A DNA stretch of 14,852 nt from PNAI01 sp035574295 (GTDB lineage Bacteria; Pseudomonadota; Alphaproteobacteria; Rhizobiales; Xanthobacteraceae). The stretch covers positions 1 to 14,852 of the forward strand of contig DATLYX010000114.1 of assembly GCA_035574295.1 (NCBI GenBank), written 5' to 3'. The translations under genes were made by a program, and so were the position numbers. Positions 7,019 to 14,532 of this stretch are shown here, one piece after another. The notes beneath the pieces are model-generated. The model saw nothing but the letters and a program-made list of their open reading frames with translations. It searched no databases and had not been told where the DNA came from. Position 1 is the first letter of the stretch, and each line of letters opens with the position of its first letter.

Positions 7019-7081
7019 TGCTCTCCAGAATTCTCCGCGGTTGATGGTCCGGTCGTTATGCGATCGCGGAAAGGGTGAGCC

Positions 7082-8146
7082 ATGTCGCAGAACAACAAGG
7101 CCAGGGTCGGCGTGCTGGGCGCCTCCGGTTATACCGGTGCCGAGCTGGTGCGCCTGCTGCTCGGTCATCCGGGCGTGCAGATTGCGCTGCTCACCGCCGA
7201 CCGCCGCGCCGGACAGGAAATGCGCACGGTGTTCCCGCAGTTTTCGCCCTTCGTGTTGCCGAAGCTTGTCTCGATCGACAACGTCGATTGGCGGAGTGCC
7301 GGGCTCGATCTCGCATTTTGCGCTTTGCCCCATGCGACCACGCAAAAAGTGGTCAGCGATCTCCTCAGCAAGGCGCCGCGTACCAAGGTGGTGGATTTAT
7401 CCGCTGATTTTCGGCTCGCCGACACCCGTGCCTATGCGCGCTGGTACGGCCACGAGCACCATGCGCCGGAGCTGCAGCGCGAGGCGGTCTACGGCCTCGT
7501 CGAGGTCCATCGCGAGAAGATCAAGAAGGCGCGGCTCGTCGCCAATCCCGGCTGCTACACCACCTGCGCGCAGCTTCCGCTCGTGCCGCTGATCAAGGCG
7601 AAAGCGGTGGATCTTGACGACATCATCATCGATTCGAAGTCGGGCATGACCGGAGCGGGGAGGGCGGCCAAGGAGGAGATGCTGTTTTCCGAGGTGTCCG
7701 AGGGTTTTCACGCTTACGGCGTCGGCCACCACCGCCACATGGCCGAGCTCGACCAGGAATTTTCGCGCGCTGCCGGCCGCGAGGTGATCGTCACCTTCAC
7801 CCCGCATCTTGTGCCGATGAACCGCGGCATTCTCTCGACCATCTACGTGCGCGGCGCGGGCGGCCGGACGCACGCCGACCTGCACGCCATTTTGATGGAA
7901 ACCTACGCCAAGGAGCCGTTCGTGCACGTTCTGCCGCTCGGCGAGGTGCCGCAGACCCGCCATGTGCGCGGCTCCAATATGACCTTCATCGGCGTGGCCA
8001 AGGACCGCGCCCCCGGCCGCGCCATCATCATCTCCGCGCTCGACAATCTGACCAAAGGCGCCTCGGGCCAGGCCGTGCAGAACATGAATTTGATGCTCGG
8101 CTTCCCCGAAACCCTCGGCCTCGAACAGGTGGCGTTGTTTCCCTAG
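7082..8146 (+). CDS. argC: N-acetyl-gamma-glutamyl-phosphate reductase
   Basis: Third step of arginine biosynthesis: NADPH-dependent reduction of N-acetyl-glutamyl-5-phosphate to the semialdehyde, in the cytoplasm. At 354 residues it is a long-form (type 1) ArgC. The N-terminal Rossmann motif is GVLGASGYTGAELVRLL (10-26). The catalytic cysteine is C158 in NPGCYTTCAQL, followed by SKSGMTGAGR (185-194), the GHHRHMAELDQE helix (215-226) with the catalytic His, and TPHLVPMNRG. AAAGGG lies about 7 nt before the ATG. It stands alone between a terminator-bounded upstream unit and a convergent phaC; in several alphaproteobacteria argC follows rplM-rpsI, and that is not so here. Confidence 0.97.
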   Translation: MSQNNKARVGVLGASGYTGAELVRLLLGHPGVQIALLTADRRAGQEMRTVFPQFSPFVLPKLVSIDNVDWRSAGLDLAFCALPHATTQKVVSDLLSKAPRTKVVDLSADFRLADTRAYARWYGHEHHAPELQREAVYGLVEVHREKIKKARLVANPGCYTTCAQLPLVPLIKAKAVDLDDIIIDSKSGMTGAGRAAKEEMLFSEVSEGFHAYGVGHHRHMAELDQEFSRAAGREVIVTFTPHLVPMNRGILSTIYVRGAGGRTHADLHAILMETYAKEPFVHVLPLGEVPQTRHVRGSNMTFIGVAKDRAPGRAIIISALDNLTKGASGQAVQNMNLMLGFPETLGLEQVALFP

Positions 8147-8268
8147 CGCGCCTTTCGTCATTTTCGCGCATTCTGGCGTTCGTTTCAACGCATGCCGCCA
8201 ACCGAGCAGCCTCCGGTCCGCGGCGAAGAGCGGCACGTCATCCACTTGCGCGGGAGATGCAAATCGCG

Positions 8269-10170
8269 TCAGCTCCGCACTTTCACGTAGCTGCCGGGCG
8301 CGTCCTCGATCGGTTTCAGCTTTCCGCCGCCGACCGGGCGGGCCTTCACCGTGCGGCTGTCGTGCGCTTTCAGCCAGGCGAGCCAGTCCGCCCACCACGA
8401 CCCCGGATGTTCGGTAGCCTTGGCGAGCCAGCCCTCGAGCGTGCCGCTGCGCGGCGTCTCCCCGGTCCAGTATTGATATTTGGCCTGCCCCGGCGGATTG
8501 ATCACGCCCGCGATGTGACCGGAGCCCGCGAGCACGAATTTGACCGGCCCGCCGAAAAACCGCGAGCCGCGGAAAACGGATTCCGCCGGCGCAATATGGT
8601 CTTCCCGCGTGGCAAGATTGTAGATCGGCACCTTGATCTTTTTCAGATCCAGTTTCACTCCGCCGACCTCCATCTTGCCCTTGCTCAGCGCGTTCTCCAG
8701 ATAGCACTTGCGCAGATAGAACGCATGGTTGGCCGCCGGCAGCCGCGTCGAGTCCGAATTCCAATACAGAATGTCGAACGGCATCGGTTCGCGGCCCTTC
8801 AGATAATTGTTGATCACATACGGCCAGATCAGGTCGTTCGAGCGCAAGAGATTGAAGGTGTTCTGCATCTTGCCGGCGTCGAGATAGCCACGCTCGGCCA
8901 TGCGCTCCTCCAGCGCCTTGAGCTGCGCCTCGCTCACGAACACCTTCAGGTCGCCCGCGTGCGTGAAATCGACCTGTGCCGCAAACAGCGTCGCGGTTGC
9001 GATGCGCTCGTCGCGCTTCTGCGCCATGTAGGCGAGGGTGGCGGCGAGCAGCGTACCGCCCACGCAATAGCCGATGGCGTTGATTTTCGTCTCGCCCGTG
9101 GCCTGCTTGATGGCCTCGATCGCCGCCAGCGGCCCGAGCTTCATGTAGTCCTCGAACGTCGTGTCGGCGTAGCGTTCGTCCGGATTGACCCAAGAGATCA
9201 CGAACACGGTGAGTCCCTGATCGACGCACCACTTGACGAACGATTTGTCCGGCGTGAGATCGAGAATATAAAACTTGTTGATCCACGGCGGCACGATCAG
9301 CAGCGGCCGCTTCAGCACCGTCTCGGTGGTCGGCGCGTATTGGATGAGCTGCATCACCCGGTTCTGGAAAACGACCTTCCCCGGCGTGGTCGCCAAATTC
9401 TCGCCCACCCTGAACGATTGAAGGTCGGTTTGCCGGATCCGGATATCGCCGCCCCCGGCTTTGATGTCTTCTGCCAGCAGGTGCATGCCGCGCGCGAGAT
9501 TTGCGGCATTGGACGTGAGCGTTTCCCGGAACAGCTCCGGATTGGTGAGCACGAAATTGGAGGGCGACAGCGCATTGACGATCTGCCGCACGTAGAAGTC
9601 GGCCTTCTGCCGCGTTTCGGGATCGATGTCCTTGGCTTGCTTGACCAGTTGGTCGGCCCAGCGCGCGCTCAACAGATACGCCTGCTTGAGAAAATCGAAG
9701 AACTGGTTCGAGGTCCATTCCGGATCGATGAAGCGCTTGTCGCGCGGGTCTGGCTCCACCACGGGCTTGGCCTCCTCGCCGGCGAGCCGCCGCACCGTGT
9801 TGCGCCACAGATCGAGATAGGCCTGCCCAAGCTCCGCCTGGATCTTGACGGTGCGCTGCGGATCGGCGAGCCAGTATTGTGCGACCTCCGCCAGTGTCTT
9901 GACGATTTCGGTCATCTCCTCCGCAAAGCCGTCGCCCGCCTGGCCCTCCTCGCGCGGCTTCAAATAGGCGGCGAGCGCCTTGCCGCCTTCCTCGACCGCG
10001 CGGGCGAGATTTTTGGCAAAGGCCTCGATGTCCACTCCGCCGGATTTCGCCGCCTGCTGCCGCACATCGTCCTTCATCTTCGTCCTGCCGTTGCGGCCGA
10101 CCTTGCCGGGCGCCGTCGCACTGCGCCGGACCGGACCCCGCACCCGCGGTTCGGCACGCACCTGGCCCAT
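8269..10170 (-). CDS. phaC: Class I poly(3-hydroxyalkanoate) synthase
   Basis: Polymerises (R)-3-hydroxyacyl-CoA into PHA storage granules; 633 residues from the first ATG. The C-terminal alpha/beta-hydrolase domain has the modified lipase box GYCVGG (C369 nucleophile), aspartate D524 in REDHIAP and histidine H552 in GSGHIAGV, a complete triad. Substrate-entry landmarks such as PPWINKFYILDL (294-305) and SWVNPDE (326-332) are present. The length fits class I enzymes that work without a PhaE or PhaR subunit. The first ATG has an excellent AAGGAG 6 nt upstream (10177-10182). A second in-frame ATG at 10077 (Met32) also has AGGA 5 nt upstream and would remove an Arg-rich tail, giving 602 residues. 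No phaA, phaB or phasin gene is in the window. It converges with argC, and the 122-bp gap between them shows no clear terminator. Confidence 0.97.
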   Translation of the reverse strand: MGQVRAEPRVRGPVRRSATAPGKVGRNGRTKMKDDVRQQAAKSGGVDIEAFAKNLARAVEEGGKALAAYLKPREEGQAGDGFAEEMTEIVKTLAEVAQYWLADPQRTVKIQAELGQAYLDLWRNTVRRLAGEEAKPVVEPDPRDKRFIDPEWTSNQFFDFLKQAYLLSARWADQLVKQAKDIDPETRQKADFYVRQIVNALSPSNFVLTNPELFRETLTSNAANLARGMHLLAEDIKAGGGDIRIRQTDLQSFRVGENLATTPGKVVFQNRVMQLIQYAPTTETVLKRPLLIVPPWINKFYILDLTPDKSFVKWCVDQGLTVFVISWVNPDERYADTTFEDYMKLGPLAAIEAIKQATGETKINAIGYCVGGTLLAATLAYMAQKRDERIATATLFAAQVDFTHAGDLKVFVSEAQLKALEERMAERGYLDAGKMQNTFNLLRSNDLIWPYVINNYLKGREPMPFDILYWNSDSTRLPAANHAFYLRKCYLENALSKGKMEVGGVKLDLKKIKVPIYNLATREDHIAPAESVFRGSRFFGGPVKFVLAGSGHIAGVINPPGQAKYQYWTGETPRSGTLEGWLAKATEHPGSWWADWLAWLKAHDSRTVKARPVGGGKLKPIEDAPGSYVKVRS

Positions 10171-10176
10171 GACGCG

Positions 10177-10182
10177 CTCCTT
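10177..10182 (-). promoter_or_regulatory. Strong Shine-Dalgarno of phaC long form
   Basis: AAGGAG on the minus strand, 6 nt before the ATG that ends at 10170. It is the best ribosome site in this region and is the reason for choosing the 633-residue form over the internal start at 10077. Confidence 0.7.
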
Positions 10183-10237
10183 AAGTGGCGACTGACCCTA
10201 CACAACAGGCGAGGGTGCTGCCGTTCATGCTTTGGAC

Positions 10238-10276
10238 ATATTGGCCGGTTAGCCTTGTCCTCTCGCCAATATATTG
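10238..10276. promoter_or_regulatory. Inverted repeat in the phaC / lipoprotein divergent promoter region
   Basis: ATATTGGC (10238-10245) and GCCAATAT (10265-10272) are perfect inverted half-sites 19 bp apart. The second overlaps a 10-bp palindrome CAATATATTG (10267-10276). They sit midway in the 154-bp region between divergent starts. Immediately after, TTGAAC (10274-10279) with TTCTAT 18 bp on could be a weak plus-strand promoter. I do not see a PhaR-type CTGC-N3/4-GCAG site. A regulatory role is inferred from symmetry and position. Confidence 0.4.
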
Positions 10277-10324
10277 AACTTGCGCTTGATGTCGTAGTTC
10301 TATGCAGAGCTGGATGCCTGACCT

Positions 10325-10720
10325 ATGAAATTTGTGATGTACCGCGTGAGCAAGCGCCGCCAACCGATTCGCCCGCCAGCAATCTTGCTGGCATGTACCC
10401 TGCCTTTTGCGCTCGCTGGCTGCACGTCGTCGTCCCTCGGCAGCCTGATCGACAGCCTGCCGCGCGAAATTGGGCTGCCGGCCGACGCGCCGGAACGACC
10501 CGTAACCCCGGCCGCTTATCCGGCGGTCCATGACATGCCGCCACCGCGACCGAACACCACGCTCTCGGCCGAAGAGCAGGTCGAGCTGGAAAAGGAGCTC
10601 ACCGCCGTCCGCGCCCGCCAGGAAGCCATCACCGGCGTCAAGGCCTCCCCGCGCCGGACACCGCGTCAAACGCCGGCCGTAATCCCGGCCTCCGCCCCCA
10701 GTGGCAACAGCAACGATTAA
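10325..10720 (+). CDS. Small putative lipoprotein of unknown function
   Basis: 131 residues. A basic N-terminus (KRR near 10-12), a hydrophobic stretch (about 19-31) and a lipobox LAGC with Cys33 indicate a type II signal peptide and a lipid-anchored periplasmic protein of about 99 residues. The mature part is proline- and alanine-rich, with one short charged helical segment (SAEEQVELEKELTAVRARQEA, roughly residues 82-102) that could form a coiled coil, then a basic, low-complexity tail. No enzymatic motif is visible and I do not recognise a named family. There is no convincing Shine-Dalgarno before the ATG, and a GTG or ATG slightly inside (10337, 10346) could be used. It is 81 bp upstream of the aminotransferase gene on the same strand, so cotranscription is possible. 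Confidence 0.75.
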   Translation: MKFVMYRVSKRRQPIRPPAILLACTLPFALAGCTSSSLGSLIDSLPREIGLPADAPERPVTPAAYPAVHDMPPPRPNTTLSAEEQVELEKELTAVRARQEAITGVKASPRRTPRQTPAVIPASAPSGNSND

Positions 10721-10745
10721 CGCTTTGCGCCGATCATGTTAGATA
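10717..10745 (+). promoter_or_regulatory. Weak candidate promoter before the aminotransferase gene
   Basis: TTAACG (10717-10722) and TAGATA (10740-10745) are spaced by exactly 17 bp, overlapping the stop codon of the lipoprotein gene. Both hexamers match sigma-70 consensus only partly. A short inverted repeat (GCGGC/GCCGC, about 10753-10770) follows in the leader. This is speculative. Confidence 0.22.
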
Positions 10746-10801
10746 ACGGTGAGCGGCGGGAATGAGCCGCCAGAGCCGCGGCCGTCACAGAGTTTTGCGC
10801 C

Positions 10802-12019
10802 ATGGAAGAGTTTTATCGGATCCGCCGCCTGCCCCCCTACGTGTTCGAAGTCGTCAATCGCGCCAAGGCCGTGGCCCGCAACGCCGGCGCCGACATCATC
10901 GACCTTGGCATGGGCAATCCCGACCTGCCCGCGCCCGAGCATGTCATCGAGAAGATGAAGGAGGTACTGGGCAAGCCGCGCACCGACCGCTACTCCGCCT
11001 CCAAGGGTATTCCCGGGTTGCGCCGCGCCCAGGCGGCCTACTATGCGCGCCGTTTCGGGGTGAAGCTCGATCCCGAGACGCAGATTGTCACCACGCTCGG
11101 CTCCAAGGAGGGGTTTGCCAACGTGGCGCAGGCCATCACCGCGCCGGGTGATGTGGTTCTGGTGCCGGACCCGAGCTATCCGATCCACGCCTTCGGGTTC
11201 CTGATGGCGGGCGGTGTGATCCGCTCGGTGCCTTCCGAACCGACCCCGGCCTTTTTCACCACGCTGGAGCACGCCATCACCCGCTCGATCCCCAAGCCGA
11301 TCGCGGTGGTGGTCTGCTATCCCTCAAATCCCACTGCCTATGTCGCGGAGCTCGACTTTTACAGGGAGCTCGTGCCGTTCGCGAAGCGGCACGGCATCTT
11401 CGTGCTCTCCGACCTCGCCTATGCCGAGGTCTATTTCGACAACAATCCGCCGCCGTCGGTGCTGCAGGTCCCCGGCGCCATGGACATCGCGGTGGAATTC
11501 ACCTCGATGTCGAAGACCTATTCCATGCCCGGCTGGCGCATCGGTTTTGCCGTTGGCAACGAGCGCATCATCGCCGCATTGGCGCGTGTAAAATCCTATC
11601 TCGATTACGGCGCGTTCACCCCGATCCAGGTGGCGGCGACCGCGGCGCTCAATGGTCCTGACGACTGCATCCGCCACATGCGCGACACCTATCGCCGCCG
11701 TCGCGATGCGCTGGTTGAGAGTTTTGGTCGCGCCGGCTGGCACATCCCGCCCCCGCGCGCCTCCATGTTCGCCTGGGCGCCGATCCCGGAGCCGTTCCGC
11801 CAGATGGGGAGCGTGGAATTCTCCAAGCTGCTGGTGGAAAAGGCCGAAGTGGCGGTCTCTCCCGGCACCGGCTTCGGCGAGCGCGGCGAGGGTTTCGTCC
11901 GCATCGCGCTCGTGGAAAACGAGCAGCGAATCCGGCAGGCGGCCCGCAACGTGCGGCGCTTCCTTGAAAGCGCGCCGGAAAAGTTGCACAACGTCGTGCC
12001 TCTCGCCACGCGGCGCTAG
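10802..12019 (+). CDS. alaC: AlaC-type PLP aminotransferase (alanine / LL-diaminopimelate aminotransferase annotation)
   Basis: A 405-residue fold-type I (class I/II) aminotransferase. The PLP lysine is K238 in SMSKTYSMPGWRIGF, with R246 in the downstream GWRIGF and the cofactor-binding SNPT (175-178) and DLAY (204-207). From RRLPPYVF at the N-terminus to VSPGTGFGERGEGFVRIALVEN near the C-terminus it resembles Escherichia coli AlaC (YfdZ), which makes alanine from pyruvate and glutamate. Close relatives are often annotated as LL-diaminopimelate aminotransferase. Its position directly before homoserine dehydrogenase would also suit an aspartate-family role, so the substrate is not settled by sequence alone. 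It is cytoplasmic. The ribosome site before the ATG is weak. The hom gene starts 79 bp downstream, probably in the same operon. Confidence 0.9.
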   Translation: MEEFYRIRRLPPYVFEVVNRAKAVARNAGADIIDLGMGNPDLPAPEHVIEKMKEVLGKPRTDRYSASKGIPGLRRAQAAYYARRFGVKLDPETQIVTTLGSKEGFANVAQAITAPGDVVLVPDPSYPIHAFGFLMAGGVIRSVPSEPTPAFFTTLEHAITRSIPKPIAVVVCYPSNPTAYVAELDFYRELVPFAKRHGIFVLSDLAYAEVYFDNNPPPSVLQVPGAMDIAVEFTSMSKTYSMPGWRIGFAVGNERIIAALARVKSYLDYGAFTPIQVAATAALNGPDDCIRHMRDTYRRRRDALVESFGRAGWHIPPPRASMFAWAPIPEPFRQMGSVEFSKLLVEKAEVAVSPGTGFGERGEGFVRIALVENEQRIRQAARNVRRFLESAPEKLHNVVPLATRR

Positions 12020-12098
12020 GCTGATTGTGCGCACGGTCCGGAACGCGCCGGCTGTTCTCGGCTAGGATCGGGCGCGAATCGAACCTCGCGGACCTCGC

Positions 12099-13415
12099 AT
12101 GGTTTCCCCCTTACGCGTGGGCATTGCCGGGCTGGGCACGGTCGGCGCATCGGTGGTGCGGCTGATCGAGCGGCAACGTGACGCCCTGCAGGCGCGCGCG
12201 GGCCGGCCGATCGAAGTCGTGGCCGTGAGCGCGCGTTCGCGCACCAAGAACCGCGGCCTCGACCTGCGCACGCTGACCTGGATCGCCGATCCCGTGACGC
12301 TCGCGGGCGATCCCGGAATCGACGTTTTTGTCGAGCTGATCGGCGGAGCCGGCAACCCCGCGCGCGCCGCCGTCACCGCGGCGCTGAAGGCCGGAAAATC
12401 CGTTGTCACGGCCAATAAGGCGCTGCTGGCAAGCCACGGTTACGCCCTGTCGCAGCTCGCCGAGCGGCAGCGGGTTGCGCTCAATTTCGAAGCCGCCGTA
12501 GGCGGCGCCATTCCCATCGTGAAGACCCTGCGCGAAACGCTGGCCGGGAATTCGATTACGCGCATCTACGGTATTCTCAACGGCACCTGCAATTACATCC
12601 TCACGCGCATGGAGCAGGAGAAGCTGGCCTTTGCCGAATGTCTGAAGGAGGCGCAGCGACTCGGCTATGCGGAGGCCGACCCGTCCTTCGACATCGAAGG
12701 GCACGACACCGCGCAAAAGCTCGCTATCCTCGCCAGTCTCGCCTTCGGCACCCGTGTCGACCAGAGCTCGATCTATGTGGAGGGCATTTCCTCCATCAGC
12801 CCGGCCGACCTCGAGGCCGCCCAGGAGCTCGGCTATCGCGTCAAGCTGCTTGGCGTTGCCGTGCGCACGCCGCAAGGCATCGAGCAGCGCGTGCATCCCA
12901 CCATGGTGCCCAAGGAGTCTGCCATCGCGCAGGTGATGGGGGTGACCAATGCGGTCACCATCGACGCCGAGTCCATTGCCCCCATCACCCTGGTCGGGCC
13001 GGGCGCCGGCGGCATGGCGACGGCTTCCGCGGTCGTCTCCGATATTGCCGACATTGCCCGCGGCCTCTGCACCGCGCCGTTCGGCCGGCCGACGGCCAAA
13101 CTCACTGTCAGCAAGAAGGCGCCCATGCAGCGCCACGAGGGCGGTTACTACATCCGCTTGCTGGCGGTGGACAGGCCCGGCACCGCGGCCACCATTGCCC
13201 GGCGCCTGGCCCAGCAGTCGATTTCCATCGAATCCATTGTGCAGCGCCACCGTGGCCCGCTCGGCGGCGGCGATCCCAAGCGGCCCGGCCCAGTCCCCGT
13301 CATTTTGATCACTTATGCCACCACCGAGGACGCCGTGCGCCGCGCGCTCGCCTCGGTCAAGCGTGACCGGGTGATTTTGGGCAATCCCCAATTGATCCGC
13401 ATCGAAAAAAATTGA
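12099..13415 (+). CDS. hom: Homoserine dehydrogenase with C-terminal ACT domain
   Basis: Reduces aspartate-4-semialdehyde to homoserine, the branch point to threonine, methionine and isoleucine. 438 residues, the usual monofunctional length. The NAD(P) motif is GIAGLGTVGASVV (8-20); TANKALLA (104-111), EAAVGGAIPIVKTLRE (131-146), GILNGTCNYILTRM (158-171) and the substrate/catalytic segment EADPSFDIEGHDTAQK (192-207, Lys207) follow. From about residue 347 (GGYYIRLLAVDRPGTAATIA) an ACT domain suggests feedback control by threonine, as in relatives. No aspartokinase domain is fused. No good Shine-Dalgarno precedes the ATG. glpX starts 27 bp after the stop codon. Confidence 0.97.
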   Translation: MVSPLRVGIAGLGTVGASVVRLIERQRDALQARAGRPIEVVAVSARSRTKNRGLDLRTLTWIADPVTLAGDPGIDVFVELIGGAGNPARAAVTAALKAGKSVVTANKALLASHGYALSQLAERQRVALNFEAAVGGAIPIVKTLRETLAGNSITRIYGILNGTCNYILTRMEQEKLAFAECLKEAQRLGYAEADPSFDIEGHDTAQKLAILASLAFGTRVDQSSIYVEGISSISPADLEAAQELGYRVKLLGVAVRTPQGIEQRVHPTMVPKESAIAQVMGVTNAVTIDAESIAPITLVGPGAGGMATASAVVSDIADIARGLCTAPFGRPTAKLTVSKKAPMQRHEGGYYIRLLAVDRPGTAATIARRLAQQSISIESIVQRHRGPLGGGDPKRPGPVPVILITYATTEDAVRRALASVKRDRVILGNPQLIRIEKN

Positions 13416-13442
13416 TGATGGAACCGACCAGAGGGGGCCAAA

Positions 13443-14438
13443 GTGACGTCGATTGTCACCGTCCAGCCGCACCAGATGCTCGAGCGAATTCTCTCGCTCG
13501 AGATCGTCCGCGTCACCGAACGCGCCGCCGTCTCGGCCGCACGTTTTCGGGGCCGCGGCAACGAGAAGGCCGCCGACCAGGCCGCGGTCGATGCCATGCG
13601 CCGCGAGCTGAACAACCTGCCCATCGACGGCACGGTGGTGATCGGCGAAGGCGAGCTCGATGAAGCGCCGATGCTGTTCATCGGCGAGAAGGTGGGCAAC
13701 AAGAAGGGTCCCAAAGTGGACATCGCCGTGGACCCGCTCGAGGGCACCACGCTCTGCGCCAAGAACATGCCCGGCGCCATCGCCACTTTGGCCATGGCCG
13801 AGGAAGGCACGCTCCTGCACGCGCCCGACGTTTACATGGAGAAGATTGCGATCGGGCCCGGCTACCCCAAAGGGGTCGTGGATCTCGATGCACCTGCCGA
13901 CCAGAACATCCTCAACCTCGCCAAGGCCAAGGGCGTGAAGCCCGAAAACATCACCGCGCTCCTGCTCGACCGGCCGCGCCATGCCGACATCATTGCCGCT
14001 GTGCGCAAGACCGGCGCCGCGGTGGCGCTGATCACCGACGGCGATGTGGCCGGCGTGATCCATTGCGCCGAGCCCAAGACCGGCATCGACATCTATCTCG
14101 GCATCGGCGGCGCGCCGGAAGGGGTGCTGGCCGCGGCGGCGCTGCGCTGCATCGGCGGCCAGATGCAGTGCCGGCTCGTGCTCGACACCGAGGAGAAGCG
14201 CGAGCGGGCGCTGAAAATGGGCATCAAGGACCCGAAGAAGAAGTACGAGATCGAAGACATGGTGCGCGGCGACTGCCTGTTCGCCGCCACCGGCGTGACC
14301 AACGGCGCCATGCTGAACGGCGTGAAATTCGGCAAGGACGTGATCGAGACCGACACCGTGGTCATGCGCTCGGTCACCGGAACCGTGCGCCGCATTCACG
14401 CCGAGCACCGGCAGTTCGAAAAATTCCATCTCGACTGA
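13443..14438 (+). CDS. glpX: Class II fructose-1,6-bisphosphatase (GlpX)
   Basis: Hydrolyses fructose-1,6-bisphosphate to fructose-6-phosphate in gluconeogenesis, and in autotrophs also sedoheptulose bisphosphate in the Calvin cycle. 331 residues. The metal-binding motifs are IGEGELDEAP (67-76) and DIAVDPLEGTT (93-103). LITDGDVAGVI and the GIGGAPEGVLAAAALRCIGG segment further on form the sugar-phosphate site. Translation starts at GTG (13443), supported by GAGGGGG 5 nt upstream and by the family-typical start of the protein; the first internal ATG is at residue 12. It follows hom by only 27 bp and precedes recJ by 94 bp, so it is likely cotranscribed with hom. No Calvin-cycle gene is visible in the window. 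Confidence 0.96.
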   Translation: MTSIVTVQPHQMLERILSLEIVRVTERAAVSAARFRGRGNEKAADQAAVDAMRRELNNLPIDGTVVIGEGELDEAPMLFIGEKVGNKKGPKVDIAVDPLEGTTLCAKNMPGAIATLAMAEEGTLLHAPDVYMEKIAIGPGYPKGVVDLDAPADQNILNLAKAKGVKPENITALLLDRPRHADIIAAVRKTGAAVALITDGDVAGVIHCAEPKTGIDIYLGIGGAPEGVLAAAALRCIGGQMQCRLVLDTEEKRERALKMGIKDPKKKYEIEDMVRGDCLFAATGVTNGAMLNGVKFGKDVIETDTVVMRSVTGTVRRIHAEHRQFEKFHLD

Positions 14439-14532
14439 TCGGCGCCTGCGAATTGCGTTGAAAATGGCGCTGCCTCGACAAGGCGCCGCAATCCTCCGCA
14501 CAATGCCAGTTTGGTGCCGATTCGTCCGCGTC

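Noticed and set aside
6845..7345. A 166-codon minus frame overlapping the argC start
   Set aside because: It overlaps argC coding sequence and the hairpin cluster, has no motif and no ribosome site.
8147..8268. Searched the argC/phaC convergent gap for a bidirectional terminator
   Set aside because: Only a 5-bp GCGTT/AACGC repeat was found, without a T-run; too weak to list.
7397..9808. An 803-codon minus-strand frame across the end of argC and most of phaC
   Set aside because: It spans two recognisable genes in other frames and its product is low-complexity Arg/Gly/Ala-rich text, a codon-bias shadow.
8257..10533. A 758-codon plus-strand frame opposite phaC
   Set aside because: Antisense to PhaC, whose catalytic triad and full-length similarity are clear; the frame has no domain of its own.
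14439..14532. Short inverted repeats (GGCGC/GCGCC) between glpX and recJ considered as a terminator
   Set aside because: A 5-bp stem with a long loop and no T-tract; random in GC-rich DNA.
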